Assembly: GCA_022710975.1 (NCBI GenBank)
Contig: JAKLGA010000008.1
Span: 62,001-126,000, forward strand
From: Myxococcota bacterium
Lineage (GTDB): Bacteria > Myxococcota > B64-G9
Direction of reading: 5' to 3'
Length of the DNA: 64,000 bases
Shown here piece by piece: positions 41,586 through 50,861 of this stretch (position 1 is the stretch's first letter; the number at the start of each line of letters is the position of its first letter). The notes beneath the pieces are model-generated. The model made no database searches. It had not been told where the DNA came from and saw only the letters and a list, made by a program, of their open reading frames with translations. The translations under genes were made by a program, and so were the position numbers.

Positions 41586-42710
41586 TCACTCCTCGAGCAG
41601 CTCGGCCACCGCCGCGGCCACCCGCGCCGACGGCTGCTGCTGTCCCAGGCCGCGCGCCACCTCGGCCAGGCCCGCCAGCGCGGCGCTGCGCTCCGGGCCC
41701 TCCGCCCACAGCGCCCGGGCCTCCGCGGCGATGCGGGCGGGCCGCACCTCGCCCTGCAGCAGCTCGGGCACCACCCGGCGGCCGGCCAGCAGGTTGACGA
41801 TGGCGAAGGTGGGCACCCGCACGAGCCAGCGCGCCAGCAAGCGCGAGAGCCAGGAGACCCGGTAGACCACCACCATCGGCACCCCGCAGAGCGCGCCCTC
41901 GAGTACCGCGGTGCCCGAGGCCACCAGCCCGAGCCGCGCGCCGGCCAGGGCCCGCGAGGCGTCGGCGTGCAGCAGCTCGGCCTCGAGCCCGGCCTCGGCG
42001 AGCAGCGCCCGCACGTGCCCCGCGTCGATCCGCGGCGCCAGCGGGAGCACCACCCGCAGCCCGGGCTGCTCCGCCTGCAGCAGCCGCGCGGCCCTGGCGA
42101 GCGCGGGCAGGAGGCGCGCCACCTCGAGCGGCCGGCTCCCGGGCACCAGCGCCAGCACGGGCCGCGCGCCCGCCCCGGCGGGCGCGACCGGCGGCGCCTG
42201 CGCGAACCGCTCGAGCAGGGGGTGCCCGACGAACTCGGCCGCCAGCCCCCGCCGGGCGAAGTAGTCAGCCTCGAAGGGGAAGATCACGCACAGCCGATCG
42301 ACCCGCGCGCGGAGCTTGGCCACCCGGCCTTCGCGCCAGGCCCAGGCCTGCGGGGCCACGTACTGCACCACGCGCACGCCGCGACGGCGCAGGTGAGCGG
42401 CCAGGTTCAGGTTGAAACCGGGCAGATCCACCAGCAGGGCGACCCGGGGTCGCCGCCGCTCGACCTCCGCGAGCAGCCGCCGGCGCAGCCGCCACACCCG
42501 GCCGAGGCGGCCCAGGATCTCGCTCAGGCCCACCACGTTGAGCACCTCGGCCTCGGCCAGCGGTTCGAGCCCTTCCCGGCGCAGGGCGGCCCCGCCCAGG
42601 CCGAAGCACTCGAGCCCGGGCCACCGGGCGCGCAGCCGGGCGAGGACCGGCGCGGCGTGGGCGTCGCCGGAGGACTCCCCGGCCACCAGCAGCAGCCGCG
42701 GCGGGCTCAC
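41586..42710 (-). CDS. lpxB: Lipid-A-disaccharide synthase LpxB
   Basis: A 374-residue GT19 enzyme starting at GTG 42710, in a GTGA overlap with the oxidoreductase stop. The motifs are typical: LLVAGESSGDAHA at the start, VVGLSEILGRL, LLVDLPGFNLNLA, YVAPQAWAWREGR, and PGSRPLEVARLLP. LpxB joins 2,3-diacylglucosamine-1-P and its UDP form into the lipid A disaccharide at the inner membrane. Length is normal. Its usual partners lpxA, lpxD and fabZ are not in the window; they may lie elsewhere because the upstream neighbour here is a Gfo/Idh-type oxidoreductase. Confidence 0.93.
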   Translation of the reverse strand: MSPPRLLLVAGESSGDAHAAPVLARLRARWPGLECFGLGGAALRREGLEPLAEAEVLNVVGLSEILGRLGRVWRLRRRLLAEVERRRPRVALLVDLPGFNLNLAAHLRRRGVRVVQYVAPQAWAWREGRVAKLRARVDRLCVIFPFEADYFARRGLAAEFVGHPLLERFAQAPPVAPAGAGARPVLALVPGSRPLEVARLLPALARAARLLQAEQPGLRVVLPLAPRIDAGHVRALLAEAGLEAELLHADASRALAGARLGLVASGTAVLEGALCGVPMVVVYRVSWLSRLLARWLVRVPTFAIVNLLAGRRVVPELLQGEVRPARIAAEARALWAEGPERSAALAGLAEVARGLGQQQPSARVAAAVAELLEE

Positions 42711-43669
42711 CGCGCTCCCTCCCCCGCCCCGAGGCTCGCGAGGATGCGCTCGGCCAGGGCCACCGCCCGCAGGCCGTCCCGGCCGCTGGCACCGGCGGCC
42801 GCCCCGGGCAGGCCGAGCGCCGCGCGCGCGAAGGCGCGGTCCTGCTCGAGCAGCGGGTCGAGCTCCGGGGCCAGGGCGGCCGCGGGCGCCTGGCCGACGC
42901 ACCCGTCCGCCCGCGCCAGGCTGCGGGCGGCCAGGTCGGCCTCGAGCCAGCCCAGGCTGTCCAGGGCCTCCAGGCGCCGCGAGGCGCGCGCGTGCGCCCG
43001 CGAGGCGCACAGCTCCACCTCGAGGCCACTCGCCCAGCGCAGGCTGGCGCAGGCCACGTCCACCCGCCCGGAGAAGATGGCCGTGCCCCAGGCCCGGACC
43101 TCGTCGGGCGCCTCGAGCCCGAGCGCGCCCAGCAGATCCAGGTCGTGGGTCATCACCTCGCGCACGACGTCCGTGTCCAGCCCCCTGCCGGGGTTGGGCC
43201 CGAGGCGCTCCAGGCGCAGCCAGCGAGGTGCGCGCAGGCTGCGGGCGGCCTCGAGGAAGGCCGGGTTGAAGCGCTCCAGGTGGCCCACCCGCAGCACCCG
43301 CCCGCGCGCCTCGGCCAGCGCGCACAGCCCCTCGGCCTCCGTGCGGGTCTCGGCCAGCGGTTTCTCGACCAGCACGTGCAGGTCGGCCTCGAGCAGCGCT
43401 CCGGCCAGCCGGGCGTGGGTCGTGGCGGGCGTCGCCAGCACCACCGCGTCCACCCGGCCGCGGAGGGCCTCGAGCCCGGGCAACACCGCGGCTCCGCAGG
43501 TCCTCGCCAGGCGCTCGGCGCGCTCCGGGTCGGCGTCCACGAGGGCCGCCAACTCCACCTCTGGCAGGCCGCCGAGCTTGGAGGCGTGCCGGGCGCCGAA
43601 GTACCCCGCGCCGATCAGGCCGACGCGCAGGCGGCGTTCGCCCGTGGATTTGGCAACTGCCCAGGACAT
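42707..43669 (-). CDS. Gfo/Idh/MocA-family oxidoreductase
   Basis: About 320 residues. The N-terminal Rossmann fold has LRVGLIGAGYFGARHASKL (GxGxxG-type GAGYFG) and VLVEKPLAET, the EKP active-site motif of the family; GHLERFNPAF follows. It uses NAD(P) to oxidise or reduce a sugar. The 4-bp overlap with lpxB suggests a sugar-nucleotide step in lipid A synthesis; GnnA, which helps make UDP-GlcNAc3N for amide-linked lipid A, belongs to this superfamily, but its partner aminotransferase GnnB is not here. Start is uncertain: ATG 43669 gives the usual short leader; ATG 43693 and 43705 also lie in frame, none with a good ribosome-binding site. Confidence 0.8.
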   Translation of the reverse strand: MSWAVAKSTGERRLRVGLIGAGYFGARHASKLGGLPEVELAALVDADPERAERLARTCGAAVLPGLEALRGRVDAVVLATPATTHARLAGALLEADLHVLVEKPLAETRTEAEGLCALAEARGRVLRVGHLERFNPAFLEAARSLRAPRWLRLERLGPNPGRGLDTDVVREVMTHDLDLLGALGLEAPDEVRAWGTAIFSGRVDVACASLRWASGLEVELCASRAHARASRRLEALDSLGWLEADLAARSLARADGCVGQAPAAALAPELDPLLEQDRAFARAALGLPGAAAGASGRDGLRAVALAERILASLGAGEGAR

Positions 43670-43763
43670 CGCAGTTTTCTTAGCACGTGCCATCCGTGCC
43701 TGCAAGGCGTCCCGGGGTGCCTGCCGGCGGGGACGGAGGACGCCGAACCGGGGACGGGACGCC

Positions 43764-43816
43764 TGACAAATTGTCAGCCCACCTCAGGCCCGGGATGGCT
43801 CCCTGCCAATTTGTCT
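43764..43816. promoter_or_regulatory. Two upstream activator-like palindromes of the T2SS promoter
   Basis: TGACAAATTGTCA (43764-43776), a perfect palindrome, and TGCCAATTTGTCT (43804-43816), an imperfect copy, have centres 40 bp apart, about four helical turns. They lie about 110-160 bp upstream of the -24 box, where enhancer-binding proteins of sigma-54 promoters bind. The TGNC-N-GNCA-type form suits an NtrC-family response regulator. Confidence 0.55.
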
Positions 43817-43920
43817 GGCCGGTCCGGGACCCCCTCCCCGAGGCCCGCGCACGACACCACCAACCATCTGATTCTGAATGGTTTCTGACGCTATCGGGAT
43901 CGGACCCGGCCGCCTGGAGT

Positions 43921-43936
43921 TGGCACACTCGTTGCC
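43921..43936 (+). promoter_or_regulatory. Sigma-54 promoter of the T2SS operon
   Basis: TGGCAC (43921-43926), 5 bases, TTGC (43932-43935), with GG and GC exactly 10 bases apart. Only the last -12 base departs from consensus. The start would be near 43947, 31 bases before the gspC ATG. The gap 43670-43977 (308 bp) otherwise holds only the two activator-like sites. Confidence 0.75.
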
Positions 43937-43977
43937 TATGCATGCGCGGGGCTCTCGGGTTCGGGCCTGGAGGCTGC

Positions 43978-44916
43978 ATGGAAACGGTGAAGAAACACTT
44001 CTGGGCGGTGAACCTGCTCTTCCTGGCAGGTTGGGCCTGGATGCTGGCCGGCTCCATCAACGGGGTCATCGCCCACAAGTTGCGCGAGTTGCCAGCCCTG
44101 ACCGGCGCCAGCCCGGCCAAGGCGCGCGCAGGCCGGGAGGATGTCCTCACCGCCAGCAACCAGATCATCATCGAGCGGAACTACTTCGGCTCGGCCATGG
44201 CCAAGCCGCTGGACACGATCGAGACAGGCGCGGAGCTCGACGAGGACCGAGCCCAGAAGCTGCTCGATGACGAGGGCCTCGGGGTCGAGTCCAGCCTGCG
44301 CGCCGCCCTGGTCGGCACCATCGTGGCCGAACCGGTGGACTGGTCCATGGCCATGATCACCGACCTGGCCGCCTCCGAGACCGGCGTGTACAGGATCCAC
44401 GACCCGCTGCTCGAGGACGCCATCGTGGTGGCCATCCTGAGCGACCGCGTGGTGGTCCAGCGCAACGGCAACCGCGAGTACCTCATGCTCCAGGACAAGG
44501 CCGGGAAGAAGGACGGCAAGCCGTCCGCCGTGGCCATGGCCGGACCGCGGCCGGGCGAGGACGCGTCGCTCGGCGAGGGCATCAAGAAGATCGACGACAC
44601 GAACTACACCATCGACCGCGCCGAGATCGACAAGACGCTGAGCAACCTCAACAGCATCGCCATGCAGGCGCGCATCGTGCCCTCGTTCAAGAACGGCGAG
44701 TCGAACGGGTTCAAGCTGTTCGCCATCCGGCCGGGCTCCCTGTACAGCAAGATCGGCATCCAGAACGGGGACATCGTCCACAGCATCAACGGGTTCCCCA
44801 TGAACAGCCCGGACAAGGCCCTCGAGGTCTACCAGAAGCTCAAGAACGCGCGGTCCGTCGACGTGGAGCTCACCCGTCGAGGCCAGACCGTGAAGATGAC
44901 GTACAACATCCAGTGA
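43978..44916 (+). CDS. gspC: Type II secretion protein GspC
   Basis: A 312-residue inner-membrane protein. ATG 43978 follows GGAGG; the frame is open upstream but across the sigma-54 promoter. One signal-anchor helix (FWAVNLLFLAGWAWMLAGSI) leads to a periplasmic homology region (about 115-175: LVGTIVAEPVDWSMAMI, EDAIVVAILSDRVVVQRNG), which binds the secretin GspD, and a C-terminal PDZ domain (FKLFAIRPGSLYSKIGIQNGD, HSINGFPMNS). It links the inner-membrane platform with the secretin. It heads the operon. Spacing to gspD is 29 bp. Confidence 0.93.
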   Translation: METVKKHFWAVNLLFLAGWAWMLAGSINGVIAHKLRELPALTGASPAKARAGREDVLTASNQIIIERNYFGSAMAKPLDTIETGAELDEDRAQKLLDDEGLGVESSLRAALVGTIVAEPVDWSMAMITDLAASETGVYRIHDPLLEDAIVVAILSDRVVVQRNGNREYLMLQDKAGKKDGKPSAVAMAGPRPGEDASLGEGIKKIDDTNYTIDRAEIDKTLSNLNSIAMQARIVPSFKNGESNGFKLFAIRPGSLYSKIGIQNGDIVHSINGFPMNSPDKALEVYQKLKNARSVDVELTRRGQTVKMTYNIQ

Positions 44917-44945
44917 TCCGAAACCCACTGCGGGAGTCAGCGACC

Positions 44946-47861
44946 ATGTTCCGAGCCACCTTCATCAGCCTGCTTGCCCTTGGCGTCGCGCTCAGCCCGC
45001 CGGTCCGCGCCCAGGATTCCGCGGCGGAGGACCCCGAGGGCGATCCCGTCTTGGTCGCCCAGGACGACGGGAAGAAGTCGAAGAGCGAGAAGCCCGACTC
45101 GCCCGCCGGCGCCAACGTGAAGAAGATCCAGCGCCCGGGCGGCCTGTCTCCGGTGGGCACCCGCCCGCTCCCGGCCAAGCCGAGCGCGAGCCCCGGTGGG
45201 CCGCCCGTCCGCCCCGGCCTGACGGGCGGCGGCCCGCGCGCCATCGATCGCAGCAGCCTGAAGTCCGACGATGGCGCGGCGCCGAAGCCCGGGCTGGCGC
45301 CGCGCGGCCCGTCGTCGGCCGGGCCGGGCGTGGCCCCGGCCCTGGCGCCCGGCGGCGCCGCTGGCCCCGGGCACAAGCTCAGGAGCCCGGAGGCCGAGCC
45401 CACCAAGAGCGAGGCCGTGGACGCCGCGGCGGCCGCGGCGGCCGGCGAGGGCGCGGGGCTGAAGGACAAGGAGAAGCAGTGCAAGCCCCTGCCCCGCCAC
45501 GTCAAGGTGCGCATGAACTTCAACGAGGCCGAGGTGCTCGAGATCGTCCAGTGGATCAGCGAGCAGACCTGCAAGAACTTCATCATCGGGGACGGGATCC
45601 GCGGGGGCAAGATCACCATCCTATCGCGCACTCCGGTCACCGCCGAGGAGGCCTACCGCGCCTTCCTGGCCGCGCTCAACGTGAACAACATGACCGTGGT
45701 CAAGGTGGGCGAGTTCTACAAGATCCAGATGAAGCGCGACTCGGTGAAGGACACCGTGCCCCTGTACATCGGCAAGGCGGAGGACATCCCCGAGCTCGAC
45801 CTCATGGTCACGCATCTCGTGCAGCTGAAGTACATCGACGCCAACACGGTCACCGGCACCCTGAAGCAGCTCACCACCAAGGACGGCGACGCCTTCCCCT
45901 ATGCCCCCACCAACACGGTGATCATCTCCGACACGGCCTCGAACATGCACCGCCTCATGCGGATCCTCGACCAGCTCGACACCCAGCTCGGGCAGGAGGA
46001 GATCCGCATCATCCCCGTCCGGTTCGCCGTGGCGACCGAGCTGGTGCAGACCCTGGACGAGATCTTCGGCCAGAAGTCCAAGGCGGGCGGCGCGAACGCG
46101 GCGCAGGGCAACCGCCTGCGGCCGACCGGCACCCAGCCGCCGGGCGCCAAGGGCGCGCCGGCGGCCGCCGCTCCGGAGAGCGCGGCCCCCGAAGGCGAGG
46201 AGGCCGTCAACGTCTCCAAGATCATCGCCGACGAGCGCACCAACCAACTCATCGTGGTCGCCACGGAGCGCTCCTTCGCGCGCCTGCAGGATCTGATCGA
46301 CAAGCTGGACGTCCCCATCCCCGGCGAGGGGCAGATCCAGGTGGTCTACCTCGAGCACGCCTCCGCCGAGGATCTGGCCTCGACCCTCACCTCGCTGGCC
46401 CAGGGCACCGCCAACCGCCCGGGCCCCGGCGGCGGCACCGGCGGGGGGAAGAAGCCGGCCGCGGCCCCCGGCACGCCGCAGAAGGCGGCGGAGCTGTTCC
46501 AGGGCGAGGTCAAGGTGACGGCCGACAAGCCCACCAACTCCCTGGTGATCGTCGGCAGCCAGAGCGACTACCGCTCGATGCTCAAGGTCATCAAGCAGCT
46601 CGACATCCCCCGCCGGCAGGTGTTCGTCGAGGCCGTCATCATGGAGATCAACATCGACACCATGAAGGACGTAGGCTTCGCCTTCCACGGCGGCGCGGCG
46701 GCCGACATCGGCGGCGAGACGGTGCCGCTCATGTTCGGCACGCAGTACAAGGTCCAGGGCTCGAACTTCAACTCGCTGGTGCCCAACATCAGCCTGCTGG
46801 GCTTCATGACCGGCCTGCAGGGGCCGGAGCTCGAGTCCTCCTCCAGCATGCTCAGCGGCATCTCCATCCCGGCCTTCGGGGTGATGCTGCAGGCCCTGCA
46901 GACCGACTCCAACGTGAACGTGCTGTCCACGCCCCACATCCTCACCTCCGACAACGAGGAGGCCGAGATCAAGGTCGGCGAGAACATCCCCATCCCGGCT
47001 GGCTACGGCGGTGGGCTCGGCTCGCTGTCCTCCATGGCCGGGCTGGCCAGCTCGGCCCTGGGCAGGACCGGCACCTCCTCCACCGGCCTGGGCGGCATGG
47101 GCGGCCTGGGCGGCTACTCCAGCCTGCTGGGCGGGCTGGGCATGGGCGCCATCAACCGCCAGGAGGTCGGCCTGACCCTCAAGATCAAGCCGCAGATCAA
47201 CGCCGGCAACTCCATCCGCATGGAGCTCGAGGAGGAGCTGAGCGAGGTCAAGGACACCTCCAACCCGCTCGGCCCCACCACCACCAAGCGCTCGGCCAAG
47301 ACCGTGGTGGTGGCCCAGGACCAGCAGACCGTGGTGGTGGGCGGGCTGATCCGCGAGAAGCTCGATCAGGGCGAGACCAAGGTGCCCATCCTGGGCGACA
47401 TCCCCATCCTGGGCTGGCTGTTCCGCGCCAAGAAATCGCAGAAGACCAAGACCAACCTGCTGCTGTTCCTGACGCCCTACGTGATCGAGACCCAGGACGA
47501 CTTCCGGGTGATCTTCGAGCGCAAGATGCGCGAGCGGAAGGAGTTCCTCGAGCGCTTCACCGACGCCGGCCCGGATTACGAGGCCTTCATCGACTTCCGC
47601 CGCAAGCACGGCCCGCTGGCCGACATCCACCTGACCATCCGCGCCGAGCTCCTCAAGCTCGAGAACGGCGGCGCCGGCACGGAGAACGAGGTGCTGGTCA
47701 CCCCCACCGCCGGCGGCGCGGCCCCCGAGCCGGCGCCGGCCCCCGCGGCCGACGCGCCGGCCGGAGATCCGGCGGACGCTCCGGCGGACGCCCCGGCCGA
47801 CGCACCGGCCGACACACCGACGGAAGGCGAAGGCGGCGACGAGCGCCTGGACGTGGACTGA
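44946..47861 (+). CDS. gspD: Type II secretion secretin GspD
   Basis: A 971-residue outer-membrane secretin, well above the usual 650-750. ATG 44946 has GGGAG upstream. A signal peptide (FISLLALGVALSPPVRAQ) is followed by an unusual Pro/Gly/Lys-rich linker of about 150 residues before the N0 domain (VRMNFNEAEVLEIVQWISEQ). N1 to N3 domains follow, with a further Ala/Pro-rich insert near 385-415. The secretin core ends in VPILGDIPILGWLFRAKK. An extra C-terminal stretch of about 100 residues ends in Ala-Asp-Pro repeats and may act as the S-domain or pilotin-binding part. It forms the pore through which folded substrates leave. Confidence 0.95.
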   Translation: MFRATFISLLALGVALSPPVRAQDSAAEDPEGDPVLVAQDDGKKSKSEKPDSPAGANVKKIQRPGGLSPVGTRPLPAKPSASPGGPPVRPGLTGGGPRAIDRSSLKSDDGAAPKPGLAPRGPSSAGPGVAPALAPGGAAGPGHKLRSPEAEPTKSEAVDAAAAAAAGEGAGLKDKEKQCKPLPRHVKVRMNFNEAEVLEIVQWISEQTCKNFIIGDGIRGGKITILSRTPVTAEEAYRAFLAALNVNNMTVVKVGEFYKIQMKRDSVKDTVPLYIGKAEDIPELDLMVTHLVQLKYIDANTVTGTLKQLTTKDGDAFPYAPTNTVIISDTASNMHRLMRILDQLDTQLGQEEIRIIPVRFAVATELVQTLDEIFGQKSKAGGANAAQGNRLRPTGTQPPGAKGAPAAAAPESAAPEGEEAVNVSKIIADERTNQLIVVATERSFARLQDLIDKLDVPIPGEGQIQVVYLEHASAEDLASTLTSLAQGTANRPGPGGGTGGGKKPAAAPGTPQKAAELFQGEVKVTADKPTNSLVIVGSQSDYRSMLKVIKQLDIPRRQVFVEAVIMEINIDTMKDVGFAFHGGAAADIGGETVPLMFGTQYKVQGSNFNSLVPNISLLGFMTGLQGPELESSSSMLSGISIPAFGVMLQALQTDSNVNVLSTPHILTSDNEEAEIKVGENIPIPAGYGGGLGSLSSMAGLASSALGRTGTSSTGLGGMGGLGGYSSLLGGLGMGAINRQEVGLTLKIKPQINAGNSIRMELEEELSEVKDTSNPLGPTTTKRSAKTVVVAQDQQTVVVGGLIREKLDQGETKVPILGDIPILGWLFRAKKSQKTKTNLLLFLTPYVIETQDDFRVIFERKMRERKEFLERFTDAGPDYEAFIDFRRKHGPLADIHLTIRAELLKLENGGAGTENEVLVTPTAGGAAPEPAPAPAADAPAGDPADAPADAPADAPADTPTEGEGGDERLDVD

Positions 47862-47877
47862 GAGGCGAGGCGCGGTC

Positions 47878-49587
47878 ATGGGTGACACCCGCAGGTTGGG
47901 CGAGATCCTCAAGTCCCAGGTGGGCTTCGAGGCTGACAGGATCGAGGAGGCCCTCCGGCACCAGGCGGAGCGGGGCGGCCGCATCGGCGAGATCCTGGTG
48001 AGCATGAAGGCCGTCCAGCCCGCGGACGTGGCCCACGCCCTGGGGGCCCAGCTCGACCTCCCGGTGGTGGACGAGCTCGACGTCGGCAGCGCCGATCCCG
48101 AGCTGGCCCGGCGCATCCCCATCAACTTCGCCAGGCAGCAGCAGGTGCTGCCCATGACCCAGCGCGACGGCGAGGTGGTGCTGGCGGTCGCGGATCCGCT
48201 CAACACCTTCGCGCTCGACGACGTGCGCGTGCTGCTCGGCTGCACCATCCGCCCGGTGATCGCCACCGGGCAGCAGATCATCGACGGCATCAACAAGCTC
48301 TACGACCGCGCCGCCGGAGAGACCGAGGCGCTGATCGACGATCTCGAGGGGGCGGACCTCGACTCGGTGGCCCACGAGCTGCAGGAGCCCGAGGACCTGC
48401 TCGACTCCGACGACGAGGCGCCCATCATCCGCCTGGTCAACTCGCTGCTCTACCAGGCGGTCAAGGAGCGCTGCTCCGACGTCCACATCGAGCCCATGGA
48501 GCGCGACATCGTCGTGCGCTTCCGCCGCGACGGCGTGCTGTATGCGATCCTGCGCACGCAGAAGCGTTTCCAGGCCAGCATCACCTCGCGCGTGAAGATC
48601 ATGGGCGGCCTGAACATCGCGGAGAAGCGCCTGCCCCAGGACGGCCGCATCCGCATCAAGATCGCCGGCAAGGACATCGACATCCGCCTGAGCACGGTGC
48701 CCACGGTGCACGGCGAGCGGGTGGTCATGCGGCTGCTCGACCGTTCGGCGGTGCTGCTCGATCTCGACGAGATCGGCATGAGCGAGGCGCACCTGCAGGT
48801 CATGAACCAGCTCATCAACAAGAGCCACGGCATGATCCTGGTGACCGGCCCCACCGGCAGCGGCAAGACCACCACGCTCTACGCCAGCCTGAACAAGATC
48901 AACTCGCCGGAGATCAACATCCTGACCGTCGAGGACCCGGTCGAGTACCAGCTCGCCGGCGTCGGCCAGATCCACGTCAACGAGAAGATCGACCTCACCT
49001 TCGCCCACGTGCTGCGCTCGTTCCTGCGCCAGGATCCGGACGTGATCATGGTGGGCGAGATCCGCGACCTGGAGACGGCCGAGATCGCCATCCAGGCCTC
49101 GCTGACCGGCCACCTGGTGTTCTCCACGGTGCACACCAACGACGCCCCCGGGGCCGTCACCCGCCTGGTCGACATGGGGGTGGAGCCCTTCCTGGTGGCC
49201 TCCTCGCTGATCGCCATCCTGGCCCAGCGCCTGGTGCGCACGCTGTGCACCCAGTGCCAGGAGGCGGTGAAGCCCACCCCCGAGGAGTGGAGCAAGCTGA
49301 TGCTCCGCGACGGGCTGGAGCGCCTGCCGCCGCGGGTCATGCGGGCCGTCGGTTGCCCGCGCTGCTTCAAGACCGGCTACTACGGCCGGCTGGGCATCTA
49401 CGAGCTGCTGGTCATGGAGGACGACATCCGCCAGCAGGTGCTGAAGAACGTGGACGCCAACACCATCAAGCGCGCCGCGGTCGGCAAGGGCATGCAGACG
49501 CTCCGCGACGACGGGGCGGAGAAGATCATCCGCGGCAAGACCACCCTCGAGGAGGTCCTGCGCGTGACCCAGGAGGACTCCCTCTGA
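47878..49587 (+). CDS. gspE: Type II secretion ATPase GspE
   Basis: A 569-residue cytosolic ATPase. N-terminal N1E-type domain (RLGEILKSQVGFEADRIEEALRHQ, then PVVDELDV), CTE core with Walker A VTGPTGSGKTTTLYA, Asp box and Walker B (RQDPDVIMVGEIRDLETAEIA), and the four-cysteine zinc motif CTQC ... CPRC near the end, typical of GspE and PilB. It powers pseudopilus assembly. It starts 17 bp after gspD and ends 17 bp before gspF. Arg finger-type and His box residues are present (TGHLVFSTVHTNDA). Confidence 0.95.
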   Translation: MGDTRRLGEILKSQVGFEADRIEEALRHQAERGGRIGEILVSMKAVQPADVAHALGAQLDLPVVDELDVGSADPELARRIPINFARQQQVLPMTQRDGEVVLAVADPLNTFALDDVRVLLGCTIRPVIATGQQIIDGINKLYDRAAGETEALIDDLEGADLDSVAHELQEPEDLLDSDDEAPIIRLVNSLLYQAVKERCSDVHIEPMERDIVVRFRRDGVLYAILRTQKRFQASITSRVKIMGGLNIAEKRLPQDGRIRIKIAGKDIDIRLSTVPTVHGERVVMRLLDRSAVLLDLDEIGMSEAHLQVMNQLINKSHGMILVTGPTGSGKTTTLYASLNKINSPEINILTVEDPVEYQLAGVGQIHVNEKIDLTFAHVLRSFLRQDPDVIMVGEIRDLETAEIAIQASLTGHLVFSTVHTNDAPGAVTRLVDMGVEPFLVASSLIAILAQRLVRTLCTQCQEAVKPTPEEWSKLMLRDGLERLPPRVMRAVGCPRCFKTGYYGRLGIYELLVMEDDIRQQVLKNVDANTIKRAAVGKGMQTLRDDGAEKIIRGKTTLEEVLRVTQEDSL

Positions 49588-49604
49588 GGAGGGTGTAGGT
49601 AGCC

Positions 49605-50837
49605 ATGCCGGTCTACCGCTACAAGGGCATGAACTCGGCCGGGAAGGCGACGGCGGGCATCCGCGACGCGGACAGCCCCCGCACCCTGCGCGCCCTGCTG
49701 CGCAAGGAGGGCATCTTCCTGACCGAGGTGGCGCTGCAGGGCGGCGCCACCGCCTCCTCCCTGGCGGGCGAGAAGGTGGCCACCGGCCGGCGCCGCGGCC
49801 AGAAGGTCAGCGCCCAGGAGCTGGCGATCACCACCCGGCAGCTGGCCACCCTGCTGAAGGCCGGGGTGACGCTGGTCGAGAGCCTGGCCGCGATGGTGGA
49901 CCAGTCCGAGAACGACTACCTGAAGCTCGTCCTGTCCCAGGTCAAGCAGCGGGTCAACGAGGGCTCGTCGCTGGCCGACGCCATGGCCCAGCACCCGAAG
50001 GTGTTCCCGGACCTGTTCTGCAACATGATCCGGGCCGGCGAGAGCTCGGGCGCCCTGGACGTGGTCCTGCTGCGCCTGGCGGAGTTCACCGAGGGCCAGG
50101 CGCGCATGCGTACCAAGATCATCGGCACCATGATCTACCCGGCCATCATGGTGCTGGTGGGCGTGGTCATCCTGGCCATCCTGTTCGTGGTGGTCATCCC
50201 CAAGATCACCCAGATCTTCGAGGACATGAAGGCCACCCTGCCCCTGCCCACCCAGATGATGCTGGGCCTGAGCAAGTTCATCGCGGGCTACTGGTGGGCG
50301 GTGATCATCACGCTGGTCGGCAGCGTGATCGCCCTCGTCCGCTACAAGCGCACCCCGAACGGGCGCGCGCGCTGGGATCGCTTCAAGCTGCGCATGCCCG
50401 TGTTCGGCTCCATCGTGCGCATGCTGGCCATCTCGCGCTTCGCCCGCACGCTGGCCACGCTGCTGAAGAGCGGCGTGCCGCTCATCGGGGCGCTGGGCAT
50501 CGTGCGCAGCATCGTCAACAACCAGACCATGGCCCTGGCCATCGACTCCGCCCGCGAGAGCATCACCGAGGGCGAGACCATCGCCCAGCCGCTCAAGCGC
50601 AGCGGCCAGTTCCCGCCCCTGGTGATCCACATGATCGCGGTCGGCGAGCGCTCGGGCCAGCTTGAGAACATGCTGGAGAACGTGGCCTCGAACTACGAGT
50701 ACCAGGCCGAGACCCGCATCAACGCGCTCATGTCGCTGCTCGAGCCGCTGATGATCGTGGTGATGGCCGGGGGCGTGGGCTTCATGGTGTTCTCCATCCT
50801 GCTGCCCATCATGCAGCTGAACGAGTTCGCCCACTAG
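49605..50837 (+). CDS. gspF: Type II secretion inner-membrane platform protein GspF
   Basis: A 410-residue polytopic protein with two GspF/PilC repeats: ITTRQLATLLKAGVTLVESL with PDLFCNMIRAGESSGALD in the first, and ISRFARTLATLLKSGVPLI with MIAVGERSGQLENML in the second. Hydrophobic helices occur around 170-195 (MVLVGVVILAILFVVVIPKI), 225-245 and the C-terminus (MIVVMAGGVGFMVFSILLPI). It connects GspE to the pseudopilus in the inner membrane. Length and domain order are standard. The next gene is lspA, not gspG. Confidence 0.95.
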   Translation: MPVYRYKGMNSAGKATAGIRDADSPRTLRALLRKEGIFLTEVALQGGATASSLAGEKVATGRRRGQKVSAQELAITTRQLATLLKAGVTLVESLAAMVDQSENDYLKLVLSQVKQRVNEGSSLADAMAQHPKVFPDLFCNMIRAGESSGALDVVLLRLAEFTEGQARMRTKIIGTMIYPAIMVLVGVVILAILFVVVIPKITQIFEDMKATLPLPTQMMLGLSKFIAGYWWAVIITLVGSVIALVRYKRTPNGRARWDRFKLRMPVFGSIVRMLAISRFARTLATLLKSGVPLIGALGIVRSIVNNQTMALAIDSARESITEGETIAQPLKRSGQFPPLVIHMIAVGERSGQLENMLENVASNYEYQAETRINALMSLLEPLMIVVMAGGVGFMVFSILLPIMQLNEFAH

Positions 50838-50861
50838 CGGGTGGGTGCGAGGAGCGCGGGC

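Noticed and set aside
43687-43977. N-terminal extension of GspC
   Set aside because: The extra codons cover the sigma-54 promoter and activator sites; ATG 43978 has GGAGG and starts the signal anchor.
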